Below are positions 1 to 9,790 of a DNA stretch of 64,000 nucleotides, in pieces. The position numbers were made by a program, and so were the translations under genes. Below the pieces are notes generated by a model. It saw only the letters and a program-made list of their open reading frames with translations, ran no database searches and was not told the DNA's origin. This DNA comes from a candidate division KSB1 bacterium (GTDB taxonomy: Bacteria; Zhuqueibacterota; Zhuqueibacteria; Thermofontimicrobiales; Thermofontimicrobiaceae): the NCBI GenBank assembly GCA_034506395.1, contig JAPDPQ010000001.1:192435-256434 (forward strand), in the 5' to 3' direction. Numbering within the stretch: position 1 is the first letter of the stretch; each line of letters opens with the position of its first letter.

Positions 1-1235
1 ACGCCGTAAAGCAATAACACCCGACCGCGATCGCTTTTATACCCTTTTTTAAATCCTGAGAACTCCTTATTGGCCGTGTTCACCAACTTTAAATAGTCAT
101 CGCGGAATTCGTTTTGGGGTGTCTCTGGTGATTTGTCGCGTTTGCGCCAAAACTCAATCAAAAATGCCTGTTTGCCTTGAGCATCTAGGGTCTTGTAAAT
201 TTCTTTCTCCTCTCGAGTAGCGATATAGCTTGCCGCGTCAAATTCTTCATCCAATGTTTGCGTGGACATGCCTTTATAGATTCGTTCCATCGCTGCCTGG
301 AATTTCTCTTCAGCTCGATGTTTCGCTACGCTGTCGCTCACTGCCAAGTCGCCCTCTCGATAGATAAAGAACTTTTTTCGTTTGGCGATCGCTGCTCCTG
401 TAGACAGATCTTTGGCTTCGAGCTCAAAGAAATATGTGCCGGACTGAAACGAGATAATATTCATCCCGCTCACTTCAACTGCAGATTCCCCAGGTTTTTT
501 CTTCAGCCGGGCTGGAAATTCGCGCACAACCTGTCCATCGCCATCAATGATCCGATATTGAACGGAATAATTCGACGTATCATTACCGCTCCACTCAGCA
601 AGATTATAAATCTCAGTGTAAAACATGAGCATTGGCAGTCCAGTCCCATAAAATTGATCAGGATTGGGAATGACCTGATAGCCATTTTTATAAAACAAAT
701 TTCGCTCAGTGTTGGGTCGAATTTGCGTGGCCAATTCAATATCACTGAGATTCAGCGTGCCGGTATCGAACGATTCGATGGTGAGCGGGAGTTGTTTCTC
801 CCGCTGGAGCTGGGAATTCTCATCCCGCAACCGGACCTTTAGCTGATAGTTTCCGGGTTTGATAGCAAAATACCCCAGACCAAACAGCTTTTGGTTCGAT
901 GTGAGTTCGGCCAAACTATCAATACGCGTGATACTCTGCCACGTATCGGACGCCAGCAACGAATCCCGTTGCCAGATCTCAGCCTGAAATGAAAATTCAG
1001 CTTTCCATGTCTTCCCATCTGGAACGAACTTGAGATGATCCCGATAAATCGAGTAATAAAGCTCCAATAGCACAAAATTGTCCTGCGCTCGAAATCGGCC
1101 GAAATCAAATCCGAAATTGAACCGTTCCAAGCTCAACGTTGAATCTGCCAGCGATTGACAATATGTTAGATTGCCAGCTACCAATGTGGCTATTGCAATG
1201 ATCAATCCTATGATTGCCAACCTAATATAACTCAT
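1..1235 (-). CDS. GWxTD domain-containing protein (3' end outside window)
   Basis: An open frame runs from the ATG at 1235 off the left edge (at least 411 residues), with GGAGGG about 5 bases upstream of the ATG. The N-terminus is a hydrophobic signal or anchor segment (about residues 4-22), so the protein is probably exported. A beta-rich middle follows, then near residues 355-405 the conserved run FWRKRDKSPETP, a region rich in N, E and F, and GYKSDRGRVLLLYG. This is the GWxTD signature with Trp replaced by Tyr and Thr by Ser. GWxTD proteins are common in the FCB group and have no established function. The gene lies 185 bases behind smc on the same strand and could be cotranscribed with it. 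The family call is confident; the role is unknown. Confidence 0.8.
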   Translation of the reverse strand, partial: MSYIRLAIIGLIIAIATLVAGNLTYCQSLADSTLSLERFNFGFDFGRFRAQDNFVLLELYYSIYRDHLKFVPDGKTWKAEFSFQAEIWQRDSLLASDTWQSITRIDSLAELTSNQKLFGLGYFAIKPGNYQLKVRLRDENSQLQREKQLPLTIESFDTGTLNLSDIELATQIRPNTERNLFYKNGYQVIPNPDQFYGTGLPMLMFYTEIYNLAEWSGNDTSNYSVQYRIIDGDGQVVREFPARLKKKPGESAVEVSGMNIISFQSGTYFFELEAKDLSTGAAIAKRKKFFIYREGDLAVSDSVAKHRAEEKFQAAMERIYKGMSTQTLDEEFDAASYIATREEKEIYKTLDAQGKQAFLIEFWRKRDKSPETPQNEFRDDYLKLVNTANKEFSGFKKGYKSDRGRVLLLYG

Positions 1236-1420
1236 TTTTTCCCTCCAAAAATTTCATCAGAAACTTTTGCAACTTAAACGAAAACCAAACAGGTCATCAT
1301 CATCGCTGCAGATAAAGGATTGGCTGAAATTTCAGTCAATTTCCAATAAGCTTTGTCCATCTACCAAGCCGACAGCTAATTAACCTGGTATCTCTGAAAA
1401 TATGTTTAGCAGTAATTGTC

Positions 1421-4400
1421 TTATTCTAGTTTGACTGATACAATCTTAGAAACCCCACTCTCCTCCATCGTGATGCCATAGAGGCAATCTGCCGATTTCA
1501 TGGTGAGCTTATTATGCGTGACGATAATAAATTGAGTAGTACTGGCAAATTGCCGAATCGCATGGATGAATCGTTTCACATTATTGTCATCCAATGGCGC
1601 ATCTACCTCATCCAAGATGCAGATTGGACTGGGTTTGACCAGGTAGATCCCGAAGAGTAGCGAGATAGCGGTCAGTGCTTTCTCACCAGTAGAGAGCAAG
1701 CTGAGAGATTCCATGCGCTTGCTTTTGGGATTGGCTTTGATTTCGATTTCTGCTTCTAAAGGATCCTCATTTGGAGCGATCACCAGATCGGCATCTCCCT
1801 CCGGGAAAAACTGTCTAAACACCTTGATGAAATTGGCGCGAATCTCTTGAAACACTGTATTGAATTTTTGTTGCGCGGTTTCATTGATATGCGATATAGT
1901 CTCTTTTAAATTTTGCTCAGCCGCAATCAGATCTTCATGTTGCTTTTGCAAAAAATCAAGCCGAGCTTTCTCTTCTTCATATTCTTTCAACGAAAGGAGG
2001 TTCACTGGGCCAAGACTTTTGATTTTCTCACGCAGCGCATTAACTTGCGCCTCATCTACTGTGACGTCATAGCTGGGATCAATCGGTTGTCGTTTCAGCT
2101 CGACATCGTATTCCTCTATCATCCGATGATATAGATTGTCAGCATTAATCCGCAGTTCCGATTTTCTTAATTCGATCTGATGCAATTGTTCCGCTACTGA
2201 CTCCCGTTCCTTGCGAAGCTGGCTGATGGCCCGGCTTTTCTCATCGACATTGTCTCGCAGGGAACGATAGCGCCCTTCCAGCTCAGTCACCCGAGCCTCT
2301 TGTGCTTCTTTTTCGACGTAATTCTGGGTCACCAATTCGCTAAGCTCCTCAATCCGACCCTCTAGTTGCGCCCTCTGTTCATCAGCGCTGACCAGCTCTT
2401 GTTCAAGACGCCGAATGGTCCTTTCATAATCCTCGATCGATCGCTGCGCTTGGTCAGATTCGCGCCGCAGGTTTCGCTCGTTGCCCAATAGTTCCACTAC
2501 GGTCAAATTCAATCGATTAACTTTTGTCGACTGCTGATTGCGCAATTCCAAAATCTGATCCAGCTCCTGACGATGATCTTGAAATTGACGATTCATTTCT
2601 GTGTAAGCATTCTGGTGCATCACCACTGCTTGAGCTAATTTTTGATGCTGTTGCTCTTTTTGTTCTAACTCAGCATCGATTTGAATTTGCTGGGTTCGAC
2701 ACACCTCACGACGCTCGTTCATCTGACTAATTTGATATTGCACCTGCGAACGTTTTAATTCGGTATCAGAAAGCTGCTGTGCAATCTGTTTGATTTGGTG
2801 CACCAATTCGCTCTTGCGCTGCTGCAACCCCATCCGCTGTGCCTCATCCGCTCGCAATTTTCTTTCAAGCGACTCAAGCCTTTGATGCAATTCATCGATC
2901 TGCTGCTGAAGCTTTCGGACTTGATCGTGACGACCCACAATACTTTCCGATTCCGATTGTTTCTGTCCCCCCTTGATCCCACCCCAGTTGAAAATCAATT
3001 CGCCAGATAATGTGACGAAATGGATATCACGTGAATTTTCCGATTGACTCAGGCGCTGGGCAGCGGAGCGATCTGTGACAACCAAATAGCGACCAATCAT
3101 CAACTGGATCGCTGGCCGGAACTGAGCCGGACAGCTCACCAGATCCGCAGCCCAACCAAGCACATCAGGATCTGATGGAGCTGGTTTGAAAGTGCTGCTT
3201 CCAACCACACGCTTCAGCGGAACAAAAGTCACGATCCCCTGGTGATGCTCACTTAGTTCGTCGATGCCAAGGTATGCCGCTTCCTCATCAGCGACCAACA
3301 AGCAGGCAGCGCGATCTCCTAATGCCGATTCAATCGCTTTTCGATAGCTATCTTCCACACCAATCGCCTCAGCCAATGTGGTATAAAATCCATGCGACGG
3401 TCCCAACCGATCCATCAAAAATTTGATCCCTGGGGGATAATCCGCGTAACTTTCCAACAGCTCCTGGATAAATGTGAGCCGCTGCTGCTGGCGCTCAATC
3501 TCGGTGTTCACTTTCCGCATGGCATCTTTCGTTTGATCAATCTGCTGCTGCAATTGCTCAAATTCTAATTCCAATTGCGCTTGTGTTTCCACCAACTCAT
3601 CCGAATTGGTCCTGAGTCGCTCCTCTTGCTCGGAGAGCTGTTTTTGTTGTTGTTCCAACGCCCCGATTCGGCTCACCAATTGCTCTTGTTCGGTGACCAA
3701 ACTGGCCCTTTGTGCTTTTAAGTGGTCCAGTTGCGAGGTCATCCGTTCAAGTGATCGTTGCTGCTCCGCAAGCGATTGCATCTGTTGCAGCAATTCCCGC
3801 TCAGACTGCTGGGTTTTTATCCTTCGTTCCGAGATCTGATCATCCAGCAGCTTGAGGGCTTGCTGCGCTTGTTCGAACTCCAGCCGGGCTTGCTCCAACC
3901 CTGTTGCCAATTCAGCAAGCTGATGTTCAATATCAATTCGCTGGTTTTGGTGATTGGCAATCCGAGTTTTGAGCGTTTCGATTTCACCAGCGATCCTGGT
4001 CTTATTATCGGTGAGGGATTTTATACGCTCACGACTCAGTAAAATTTCTTCTTCTCGTTTGCGGATTGTGTCGAGGATCTGGTTCAAGCTGACTTGAGCC
4101 TGCCGAAGCTGCTCCTCCAATTGAAGCAAATCAGACTGAAAGGCCTCGACTTCAGCTTCCTTGAAAGAAATCTGCGATGTCAAACTCTCGCGATGGCGGG
4201 TGAGTGATTCATAATTTTGATTCAGTGGGGCAAGTTCTTCAGAGATCCGATTAAAATGAAAGCTGGCCACCCGAATTTCGGTCTCTTTCAATTCTTGAGC
4301 CAGTTCCTGATAACGTTGTGCTCGTCGCACCTGCCGATGGAGCGAATTGACTTTGCTCTGAACTTCGGTGATAATATCTGCAAGTCGCACTAGATCTTGT

Positions 4401-4954
4401 TCAGTTGCATCCAGCTTGCGCAGCGTGAGTTTGCGCCGTTGCTTATACTTGGAGATTCCAACCGCCTCTTCAAAGATGCGTCGGCGATCCTCGGGCTTGC
4501 CATTCAAGATGGATTCCACCATACTCAATTCGATTACCGAATACGCATCCGGTGTTAGCCCAGTGTCCATCAACAGGTCGGTAATATCTTTCAAGCGGCA
4601 AGGATTGTTATTAATGAGATATTGGCTTTCACCAGAACGGAATAATCGTCGGGTGATCATCACTTCAGAATATTCTACCGGCAGGATTTTCTGGGTATTA
4701 TGAATCACTATTGAGACCTCGGCCATACCTAACGGCTTGAGATTTTTCGAGCCGTTGAAAATCACATTCTCCATTCGATCGCTTCGCAGCGTACCAGCCC
4801 GCTGCTCCCCTAACACCCAGCGAATCGCATCAACCACATTGCTTTTGCCGCAACCATTTGGTCCTACAACCCCAGTGATGCCCGGCATAAATTCAAACAC
4901 CGCTTTTCTTGCGAACGATTTAAAACCGAAAATATTTAGCCGTTGAATATACAC
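1421..4954 (-). CDS. smc: Chromosome segregation protein SMC
   Basis: The protein is an ATPase of the condensin-like complex that compacts and segregates the chromosome in the cytoplasm. Its 1177 residues match normal SMC length. The N-terminal Walker A GPNGCGKS is at residues 31-38. A long Gln/Glu-rich coiled coil follows, then a hinge of about 120 residues (roughly 515-640, with an AAYLGIDELSEHH stretch), then a second coiled coil. The C-terminal head carries the signature LSTGEKALTAISLL and Walker B CILDEVDAPLD. All ATPase elements are intact. A strong sigma-70-type promoter lies about 70 bases upstream. The partner genes scpA and scpB are not in the window. Confidence 0.97.
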   Translation of the reverse strand: MYIQRLNIFGFKSFARKAVFEFMPGITGVVGPNGCGKSNVVDAIRWVLGEQRAGTLRSDRMENVIFNGSKNLKPLGMAEVSIVIHNTQKILPVEYSEVMITRRLFRSGESQYLINNNPCRLKDITDLLMDTGLTPDAYSVIELSMVESILNGKPEDRRRIFEEAVGISKYKQRRKLTLRKLDATEQDLVRLADIITEVQSKVNSLHRQVRRAQRYQELAQELKETEIRVASFHFNRISEELAPLNQNYESLTRHRESLTSQISFKEAEVEAFQSDLLQLEEQLRQAQVSLNQILDTIRKREEEILLSRERIKSLTDNKTRIAGEIETLKTRIANHQNQRIDIEHQLAELATGLEQARLEFEQAQQALKLLDDQISERRIKTQQSERELLQQMQSLAEQQRSLERMTSQLDHLKAQRASLVTEQEQLVSRIGALEQQQKQLSEQEERLRTNSDELVETQAQLELEFEQLQQQIDQTKDAMRKVNTEIERQQQRLTFIQELLESYADYPPGIKFLMDRLGPSHGFYTTLAEAIGVEDSYRKAIESALGDRAACLLVADEEAAYLGIDELSEHHQGIVTFVPLKRVVGSSTFKPAPSDPDVLGWAADLVSCPAQFRPAIQLMIGRYLVVTDRSAAQRLSQSENSRDIHFVTLSGELIFNWGGIKGGQKQSESESIVGRHDQVRKLQQQIDELHQRLESLERKLRADEAQRMGLQQRKSELVHQIKQIAQQLSDTELKRSQVQYQISQMNERREVCRTQQIQIDAELEQKEQQHQKLAQAVVMHQNAYTEMNRQFQDHRQELDQILELRNQQSTKVNRLNLTVVELLGNERNLRRESDQAQRSIEDYERTIRRLEQELVSADEQRAQLEGRIEELSELVTQNYVEKEAQEARVTELEGRYRSLRDNVDEKSRAISQLRKERESVAEQLHQIELRKSELRINADNLYHRMIEEYDVELKRQPIDPSYDVTVDEAQVNALREKIKSLGPVNLLSLKEYEEEKARLDFLQKQHEDLIAAEQNLKETISHINETAQQKFNTVFQEIRANFIKVFRQFFPEGDADLVIAPNEDPLEAEIEIKANPKSKRMESLSLLSTGEKALTAISLLFGIYLVKPSPICILDEVDAPLDDNNVKRFIHAIRQFASTTQFIIVTHNKLTMKSADCLYGITMEESGVSKIVSVKLE

Positions 4955-5026
4955 AACAACCTCACCGCGAAAAATCGATTAAAATTCATATCATTTCTTT
5001 AGGAGATCTCAATAATCAAACCACCA

Positions 5027-5055
5027 ATTTTAACATAATAATTAATAAAAGTCAA
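5027..5055 (-). promoter_or_regulatory. Sigma-70-type promoter for smc
   Basis: Read on the minus strand, TTGACT (5055-5050) is followed after exactly 17 bases by TAAAAT (5032-5027). The smc start codon is about 70 bases downstream. The region is AT-rich and no other minus-strand gene lies nearby upstream. Confidence 0.65.
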
Positions 5056-5266
5056 GTTTTTTTTCGCCAGGTCGATCCGATAAACCCTCAGCTCATTTGC
5101 CCGCGCCCTGCAAAGCTTAGATCACCATCGTTAATCCTCAGCTAACTAAATCAAATTTGGCTTCTTCAGAATTAGATTCAATCAATGAAATAATGCTTGA
5201 TTTTGTGCTACGATTTTGTTATTTTCTTGCCGCTTAATTGATATCATAACTTTTAGGACGATCGAA

Positions 5267-5830
5267 GTGAACCATCGACAGTCAGCTCGATTTTGGACGA
5301 TTCCCAATCTCCTCTCTATTTTTCGTATCTTGCTTGTCTTCCCCATTGCTTATTTTGTCTGGAAAGATCATTTGCGACCAGTGATCATCTTGGCGTTAGT
5401 TTCAATCGCCAGTGATTACTTGGATGGTATTATTGCACGGCGTTACCATCAGATTTCTGAATGGGGCAAATTATTGGATCCTTTAGCAGACAAGCTGGCG
5501 ATCGCCGTCATTTTGATCGTGCTCTATTTCAAACAAAATGTTCCGCTCTGGCTCGTGGGGATTGTCATTGGTCGTGACGTCGCCATTGCAATATTGGGCC
5601 TCTTTTTGGCTAGCAAATTTAAATATGTCGCTGCCTCGAATATGACGGGGAAGGTTACAGCTAACGTGCTCGCACTCATGGTCGTCAGCTATATTTTCAA
5701 TCTGGAGCTTTTTGAAAAAATTTTGACCATTGCTGCGATCATCATGATTTTCATTTCCAGCTATTCCTATCTCAAATATTTTATCACCATGCTAAAACAA
5801 GCGCCAGGGAGTAATTCCGTCAGTTCGTAA
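5267..5830 (+). CDS. pgsA: CDP-alcohol phosphatidyltransferase, probably PgsA
   Basis: The protein is an integral membrane enzyme that transfers a phosphatidyl group from CDP-diacylglycerol to an alcohol, probably glycerol 3-phosphate, in phospholipid synthesis. From the GTG at 5267 it has 187 residues. This start has AGGACG 6 bases upstream and gives the usual short N-terminus before TIPNLLSIFRI; the frame stays open to 5216. The family motif D-x2-D-G-x2-A-R-x8-G-x3-D-x3-D is complete, with Asp50, Asp53, Asp71 and Asp75 as metal ligands. Several hydrophobic helices follow. The enzyme class is certain; the acceptor alcohol cannot be read from sequence alone. Confidence 0.85.
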   Translation: MNHRQSARFWTIPNLLSIFRILLVFPIAYFVWKDHLRPVIILALVSIASDYLDGIIARRYHQISEWGKLLDPLADKLAIAVILIVLYFKQNVPLWLVGIVIGRDVAIAILGLFLASKFKYVAASNMTGKVTANVLALMVVSYIFNLELFEKILTIAAIIMIFISSYSYLKYFITMLKQAPGSNSVSS

Positions 5831-5885
5831 CAATTTCCCAGAATTGACATCATGCCATATCGGTGAGCAATAATTGAAAAGTAAT

Positions 5886-5910
5886 CGGCTGCATTGAAAA
5901 ATTGCAGCCG
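5886..5910. terminator. Possible bidirectional terminator
   Basis: CGGCTGCA and TGCAGCCG form an 8-bp stem with a 9-base loop between the convergent pgsA (+) and response-regulator (-) genes. The T-runs on either side are weak, so efficiency is doubtful. Confidence 0.4.
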
Positions 5911-6000
5911 AGCAAGCATTGTATTTTCGATCACGCAATCCATTTTCGGATGACTATTAATGGATTTGGTTGATAATGGAAGGGAGTTTCTTCTAACGGG

Positions 6001-6750
6001 TCAACTGATTTGGGTGGCCCCAGAAAAGATATATCCTGCGCTTCTTACGCTCTTGATATATATGGGGTGTGATGGGTCAGGTTCAAAATATTTCCTGAGC
6101 CGCGCAACAAAATTATCCACGGTGCGGGTCTCGAGATCAGGGCTCAGCCCCCAGACATTTTTCAGGAGTTCATGGCGCGACACAATTTTCCCCTGATGAT
6201 CGATGAGATATCTGAGCACCATGGCCTCTCGCTTCGTCAGCCGAATTTCGCGATCGCCAGCACGACAAGAAAGATCATTAAAATTGACCTGATTATCCCC
6301 AAAGCGAACAACTGGTTGTTCAGATATGATCTGCCGATACCACTTTTTTCTGCGGAGCATCCGTTTCACCCGGAGAAGCAGCTCTTTTAAGTGGAACGGC
6401 TTGGTCAAATAATCGTCAGCGCCGAGCTCTAATCCGCGAACGATATCGTCTGCAGAGTTTCTGGCAGTAAGCATTAAAATTGGGATCTGGGGCGATTTGG
6501 CACGAATTTGACTGGCTACTTCAAATCCATCGTCATGATAGGCAAGCATAATGTCAAGAATAATTAAATCATATTCATTCTCATTAAACAGCTTTAGCGC
6601 CGCTGCCCCATCACGCGCAATCGTAACGTCGTATCCTTCCTCGGTTAAATTGTATTCAAGGCCGACTGCCATCGATTGCTCGTCTTCGACCAGCAAGATC
6701 TTGCTTCGAGGTGCAAGCTCTGGCTCACAATTGTCATGTCGCTTGTTCAA
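6001..6750 (-). CDS. OmpR/PhoB-family response regulator
   Basis: The protein is a cytoplasmic two-component regulator of 249 residues. The receiver domain (about 15-130) has the acidic pair in LLVEDE, the phospho-acceptor Asp66 in DLIILDIML, the conserved Thr in MLTARN and Lys in LTKPF. A winged-helix DNA-binding domain follows (about 145-245), with the typical LTKREAMVLRYL and RTVDNFVARLRKYFE stretches. The start overlaps the end of the kinase gene by 17 bases, so the two are cotranscribed and probably translationally coupled. The stimulus and regulon are unknown. Confidence 0.93.
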   Translation of the reverse strand: MNKRHDNCEPELAPRSKILLVEDEQSMAVGLEYNLTEEGYDVTIARDGAAALKLFNENEYDLIILDIMLAYHDDGFEVASQIRAKSPQIPILMLTARNSADDIVRGLELGADDYLTKPFHLKELLLRVKRMLRRKKWYRQIISEQPVVRFGDNQVNFNDLSCRAGDREIRLTKREAMVLRYLIDHQGKIVSRHELLKNVWGLSPDLETRTVDNFVARLRKYFEPDPSHPIYIKSVRSAGYIFSGATQIS

Positions 6751-7768
6751 TCCGTTTCTTCCTCTTAATCGTCTCTTTTAATAAACGATTGATATAGCGT
6801 TTATGGCTCTGCTTATAAATCGGCAATTCCAGTTGGATGAGTGTCCCTAACCCATTTTCGGGGCTCAACGCCTTCACTCGCCCTCCATGGTATTTGACGA
6901 TCTCTCGTGTGATATAAAGTCCTAATCCAGTGCCGCTGATGTTCGGTTGCTGCTTTCTTGTTACGCGATAGAACTTTCCGAAAACTCGTTTCCGCTCGCT
7001 GGCAGGGATGCCAGTCCCTTGATCGATGAACTCGATTCGGAAATATTTATCGGTCCGGGAGCTTTTTATTTGCAGCACGAAGTTCCCCGCAGCATATTTT
7101 ACCGCATTATCAACCAAGTTGTTGAAAACCAATTTGAGTGAATTCTTATCGATCACACAGCGACAACGAGGCGGGGTATTAAATGAAATTCGGCTGGTTA
7201 TCTCCTCGGGATACCTCGCAATTACTTCATTGATGAGCTTAGGGATCAGCTTCGCCGTGTTGTATACCTTAAATTCGAACGCCAGGCGCTTCTGATCAAT
7301 GCTAATGGCACCTAAAATCCCATCGATAACCCCCTGCAACCGATAGACATCTCGCATCATCAATTGGGTGAATTCATGAAGCTTTTGCGGAGGGACAGCT
7401 CGCGCCTGGATCGTTTCAAGACAGAGTTGAATCGAGGCTAACGGCGATTTTAATTCGTGGGTGATCGTCGTAATAAATTGATCTTGAACTCGATTCATCA
7501 TGAGTTGTCGATTCAGATAAATGTAGATGAAATAGAACCCAGCTTGCAGCAGCACCAAAAGAATGCACCCGAAAATCAGCACCAAAACATGATAGCTCCC
7601 GGGTCGGAGTGCTGGCGATAACTGATCACCAACATTTTTGATAATAATATGGTTCGAAATATAGAAATAAATCCACAACGCCGCCAAACTTAGCCAGACA
7701 AACTGAACCGCGATTAACACCACCACTGGACGAATAAGTCGTGGGATTTTCTTTTTCATTATACTCAT
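6734..7768 (-). CDS. Two-component sensor histidine kinase
   Basis: This is a 344-residue inner-membrane kinase, the first gene of a pair with the downstream OmpR-type regulator. Two transmembrane segments (about 12-38 and 61-84) flank a sensor loop of only about 22 residues. No HAMP domain is evident. The H-box TTITHELKSPL carries the phospho-accepting His104. The ATPase domain shows the N box (NNLVDNAVKYA), G1 (IDQGTGIP) and G2 (GTGLGLYI). With so small an external loop, the signal may be sensed within the membrane or through a partner. Confidence 0.93.
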   Translation of the reverse strand: MSIMKKKIPRLIRPVVVLIAVQFVWLSLAALWIYFYISNHIIIKNVGDQLSPALRPGSYHVLVLIFGCILLVLLQAGFYFIYIYLNRQLMMNRVQDQFITTITHELKSPLASIQLCLETIQARAVPPQKLHEFTQLMMRDVYRLQGVIDGILGAISIDQKRLAFEFKVYNTAKLIPKLINEVIARYPEEITSRISFNTPPRCRCVIDKNSLKLVFNNLVDNAVKYAAGNFVLQIKSSRTDKYFRIEFIDQGTGIPASERKRVFGKFYRVTRKQQPNISGTGLGLYITREIVKYHGGRVKALSPENGLGTLIQLELPIYKQSHKRYINRLLKETIKRKKRIEQAT

Positions 7769-8533
7769 AACCTATATCTTAATGGCTTGTATCGCAATAC
7801 CTTCATCATCTAATCCATTTTGAATTTCGAAATATTACTTTTCGAGTGCTGATAATTCGGACTCGATTCTTCACTTTTGTCTGCCAAACGAGAGATCCCT
7901 TGCGCCAATCACCCTGTTCATGAAAAAGCAAAACCTCAACACTTGCTTTACTGAATGTTTGAGTTGTTTAGCGAGCTCTTTGCCCAGAAAAATATTTCAA
8001 TCCATAATTCGTTGAAATTTGAATTTAATCTTTGCTCAATTTATAAAAAAAATCTTTTTGACACAAGAAGAAAATTTGATCTTTTTCTCAATGCTTTCCT
8101 GCCGTCTTCCCAAAATTGTCACGCGAAAACTTCTCTGTTTTTTATGCGACATTAAAAATCCAGATCGCTGTAACTTCAGCATCCCGAAATCGACTTCATC
8201 AATGGATCAAAACCTAGAAATGGGAAATTCAGAAGTAATAAGGCAAATGGATTGACAAAGGATAAAATTAATCCATCTGTTGCAATGTGGCACAACTTGT
8301 TTCTTAGTTGTACACCCGATTTCAAAATGGTAGTTGCATAGACTCAAACTATCCTTGTGTTGCACTTATCAATGTCATTCATTTGGACCTTAGAAAGATG
8401 CACTTTATCGTGGCATGTTTTTTGTTGATGCTCAATTAAAATTTATAATCTTTATGCATGGTTGTCTTTTTGGCATCATGCTCGTTTCGCATTTCAACTA
8501 ACCGTTTCTAGGGAAGATTCTCTTGGACGATTC
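7769..8533. other. Intergenic region between divergent genes, no gene recognised
   Basis: This AT-rich stretch separates the minus-strand kinase from the plus-strand AgmX-like gene. Short open frames here resemble no known family and lack convincing ribosome-binding sites. A TGGCATG followed by TTTTGTT near 8412-8427 resembles a sigma-54 promoter but lacks the GC of the -12 element. Confidence 0.5.
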
Positions 8534-9706
8534 ATGCAGAATTTATCACCACATGAAGAATTTGATCGTTCGCTGCAGTATTCGCTCCGAAGCAACGAAA
8601 TGATAGCAAATCTACGGTTCCCTAAAGAATTCAAACGAAGCTGGCTCAGCCGATATGATCCCCGATTCGTTGCAATTCTGCTGGGGACTTTCGTATTTCA
8701 GGCAAGTTTGCTTTGGTTTCTGGTTTCCTGGGTTGAAAGACATCCTCAAGGATTAGATTCCCGGACAATCCAGCAGCGCTACGCTCATCTGCTATTAGAA
8801 CAAAGCGGAGAGAGCGATTTCTTTGCCAAATTTTCCAAAAAGCAAGAGACCTATTTTTATGCTTTTTCTGAAAGAAATGATCGTTCGTTTGCCGAAATCG
8901 CAACCTCAGCCGAGATAATGAGGTCTGGCGGTAAACAAGCTGGGTTTCGCGAGGGATCGAATCGAGGGATCTCATCTGTACCCGGTGGCAGGACACTGAG
9001 AGCCTCAGAAGCATGGGGCAATGGAGCATTCAGCGGATCTGGAAGCAATGAACCATCACCAGGCGTTGCAGCAATGGGCATTTTAGCCTATCTTACAAAT
9101 GATCCCCAAGGCACTGGCAAAGAAATCAGGGACGTTCTCAGCTATCAAGCTGCTGGAAACGGGAGCGTAGATGGCACATTGTTAGCCTCAGGCTACGGTA
9201 TTTATGGTCGTGGTGGCGAATTAGCGGCTGGCTCTGGAGCTTCTGCTGGCAAGACCAGCGGCTTCAAAGGGATTAAGACTGTGGTTCCTGAAGAAGATAT
9301 CGAGGCCTCATTGACACCTTTAGACAGAGCAAGCTTAAAAACGATTGCAAAAAATACTGAATTGGAGGCATCCCAAGAAGCGCTGTTAGCTCAAAAAGCC
9401 CATAAAGCCGTTGCCCGAAAACCAGATCAGGTGACTCGTGTGGTAATGGAACATAATCGCGCCATCCAAGATTGTTATAAGCAGGCACTTAAACATCAAC
9501 CTGATCTCAAGGGCAAGGTCGTCGTTCGGTTTTTTGTCGCTCCCGATGGAAAAGTTACAAATGTTGAGCTCATTAGCAGCACGGTGGATTATGAACCGAT
9601 GATCCATTGTATCTTGAACCGAATCCGACATTGGAATGATTTTGGCGAATGCGATATATCCTTAGGCACGGTGGGTTACCGACAGACTTATGTATTTGGG
9701 TATTAA
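8534..9706 (+). CDS. AgmX/PglI C-terminal (TonB-like) domain protein
   Basis: The protein is probably anchored in the inner membrane and spans the periplasm. From the ATG at 8534 it has 390 residues. The frame is open from a TTG at 8462, and an ATG at 8600 is also possible. A cytoplasmic N-terminus precedes one transmembrane helix (about 45-65, VAILLGTFVFQASLLWFLV). A long Gly/Ser/Ala-rich linker follows. The last 95 residues match the AgmX/PglI C-terminal domain, a TonB-like fold: paired CYKQALK, LKGKVVVRFFVAPDGKV and a final aromatic strand. Two Cys (in DCYKQ and GECDI) may pair. TonB-like proteins normally work with ExbB/ExbD, and neither is nearby, so the partner is unknown. Confidence 0.75.
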   Translation: MQNLSPHEEFDRSLQYSLRSNEMIANLRFPKEFKRSWLSRYDPRFVAILLGTFVFQASLLWFLVSWVERHPQGLDSRTIQQRYAHLLLEQSGESDFFAKFSKKQETYFYAFSERNDRSFAEIATSAEIMRSGGKQAGFREGSNRGISSVPGGRTLRASEAWGNGAFSGSGSNEPSPGVAAMGILAYLTNDPQGTGKEIRDVLSYQAAGNGSVDGTLLASGYGIYGRGGELAAGSGASAGKTSGFKGIKTVVPEEDIEASLTPLDRASLKTIAKNTELEASQEALLAQKAHKAVARKPDQVTRVVMEHNRAIQDCYKQALKHQPDLKGKVVVRFFVAPDGKVTNVELISSTVDYEPMIHCILNRIRHWNDFGECDISLGTVGYRQTYVFGY

Positions 9707-9790
9707 GCTTTCTATAATGCATCATCCTACCACTATGGGAGAGATTTTTCCCATGATCATAAGAACCCCGCAATGCAACTAGCTTGTCTG

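Noticed and set aside
258..842. 194-codon plus-strand open frame
   Set aside because: It lies antisense to the GWxTD gene, which has a signal peptide, an RBS and family motifs.
7955..8255. Two overlapping plus-strand frames of 66 and 78 codons
   Set aside because: No RBS, no family features, Lys/Phe/Ser bias expected of AT-rich noncoding DNA.
8412..8427. Second sigma-54-like site upstream of the AgmX-like gene
   Set aside because: The -24 element TGGCATG is good, but the -12 position reads GT instead of GC.
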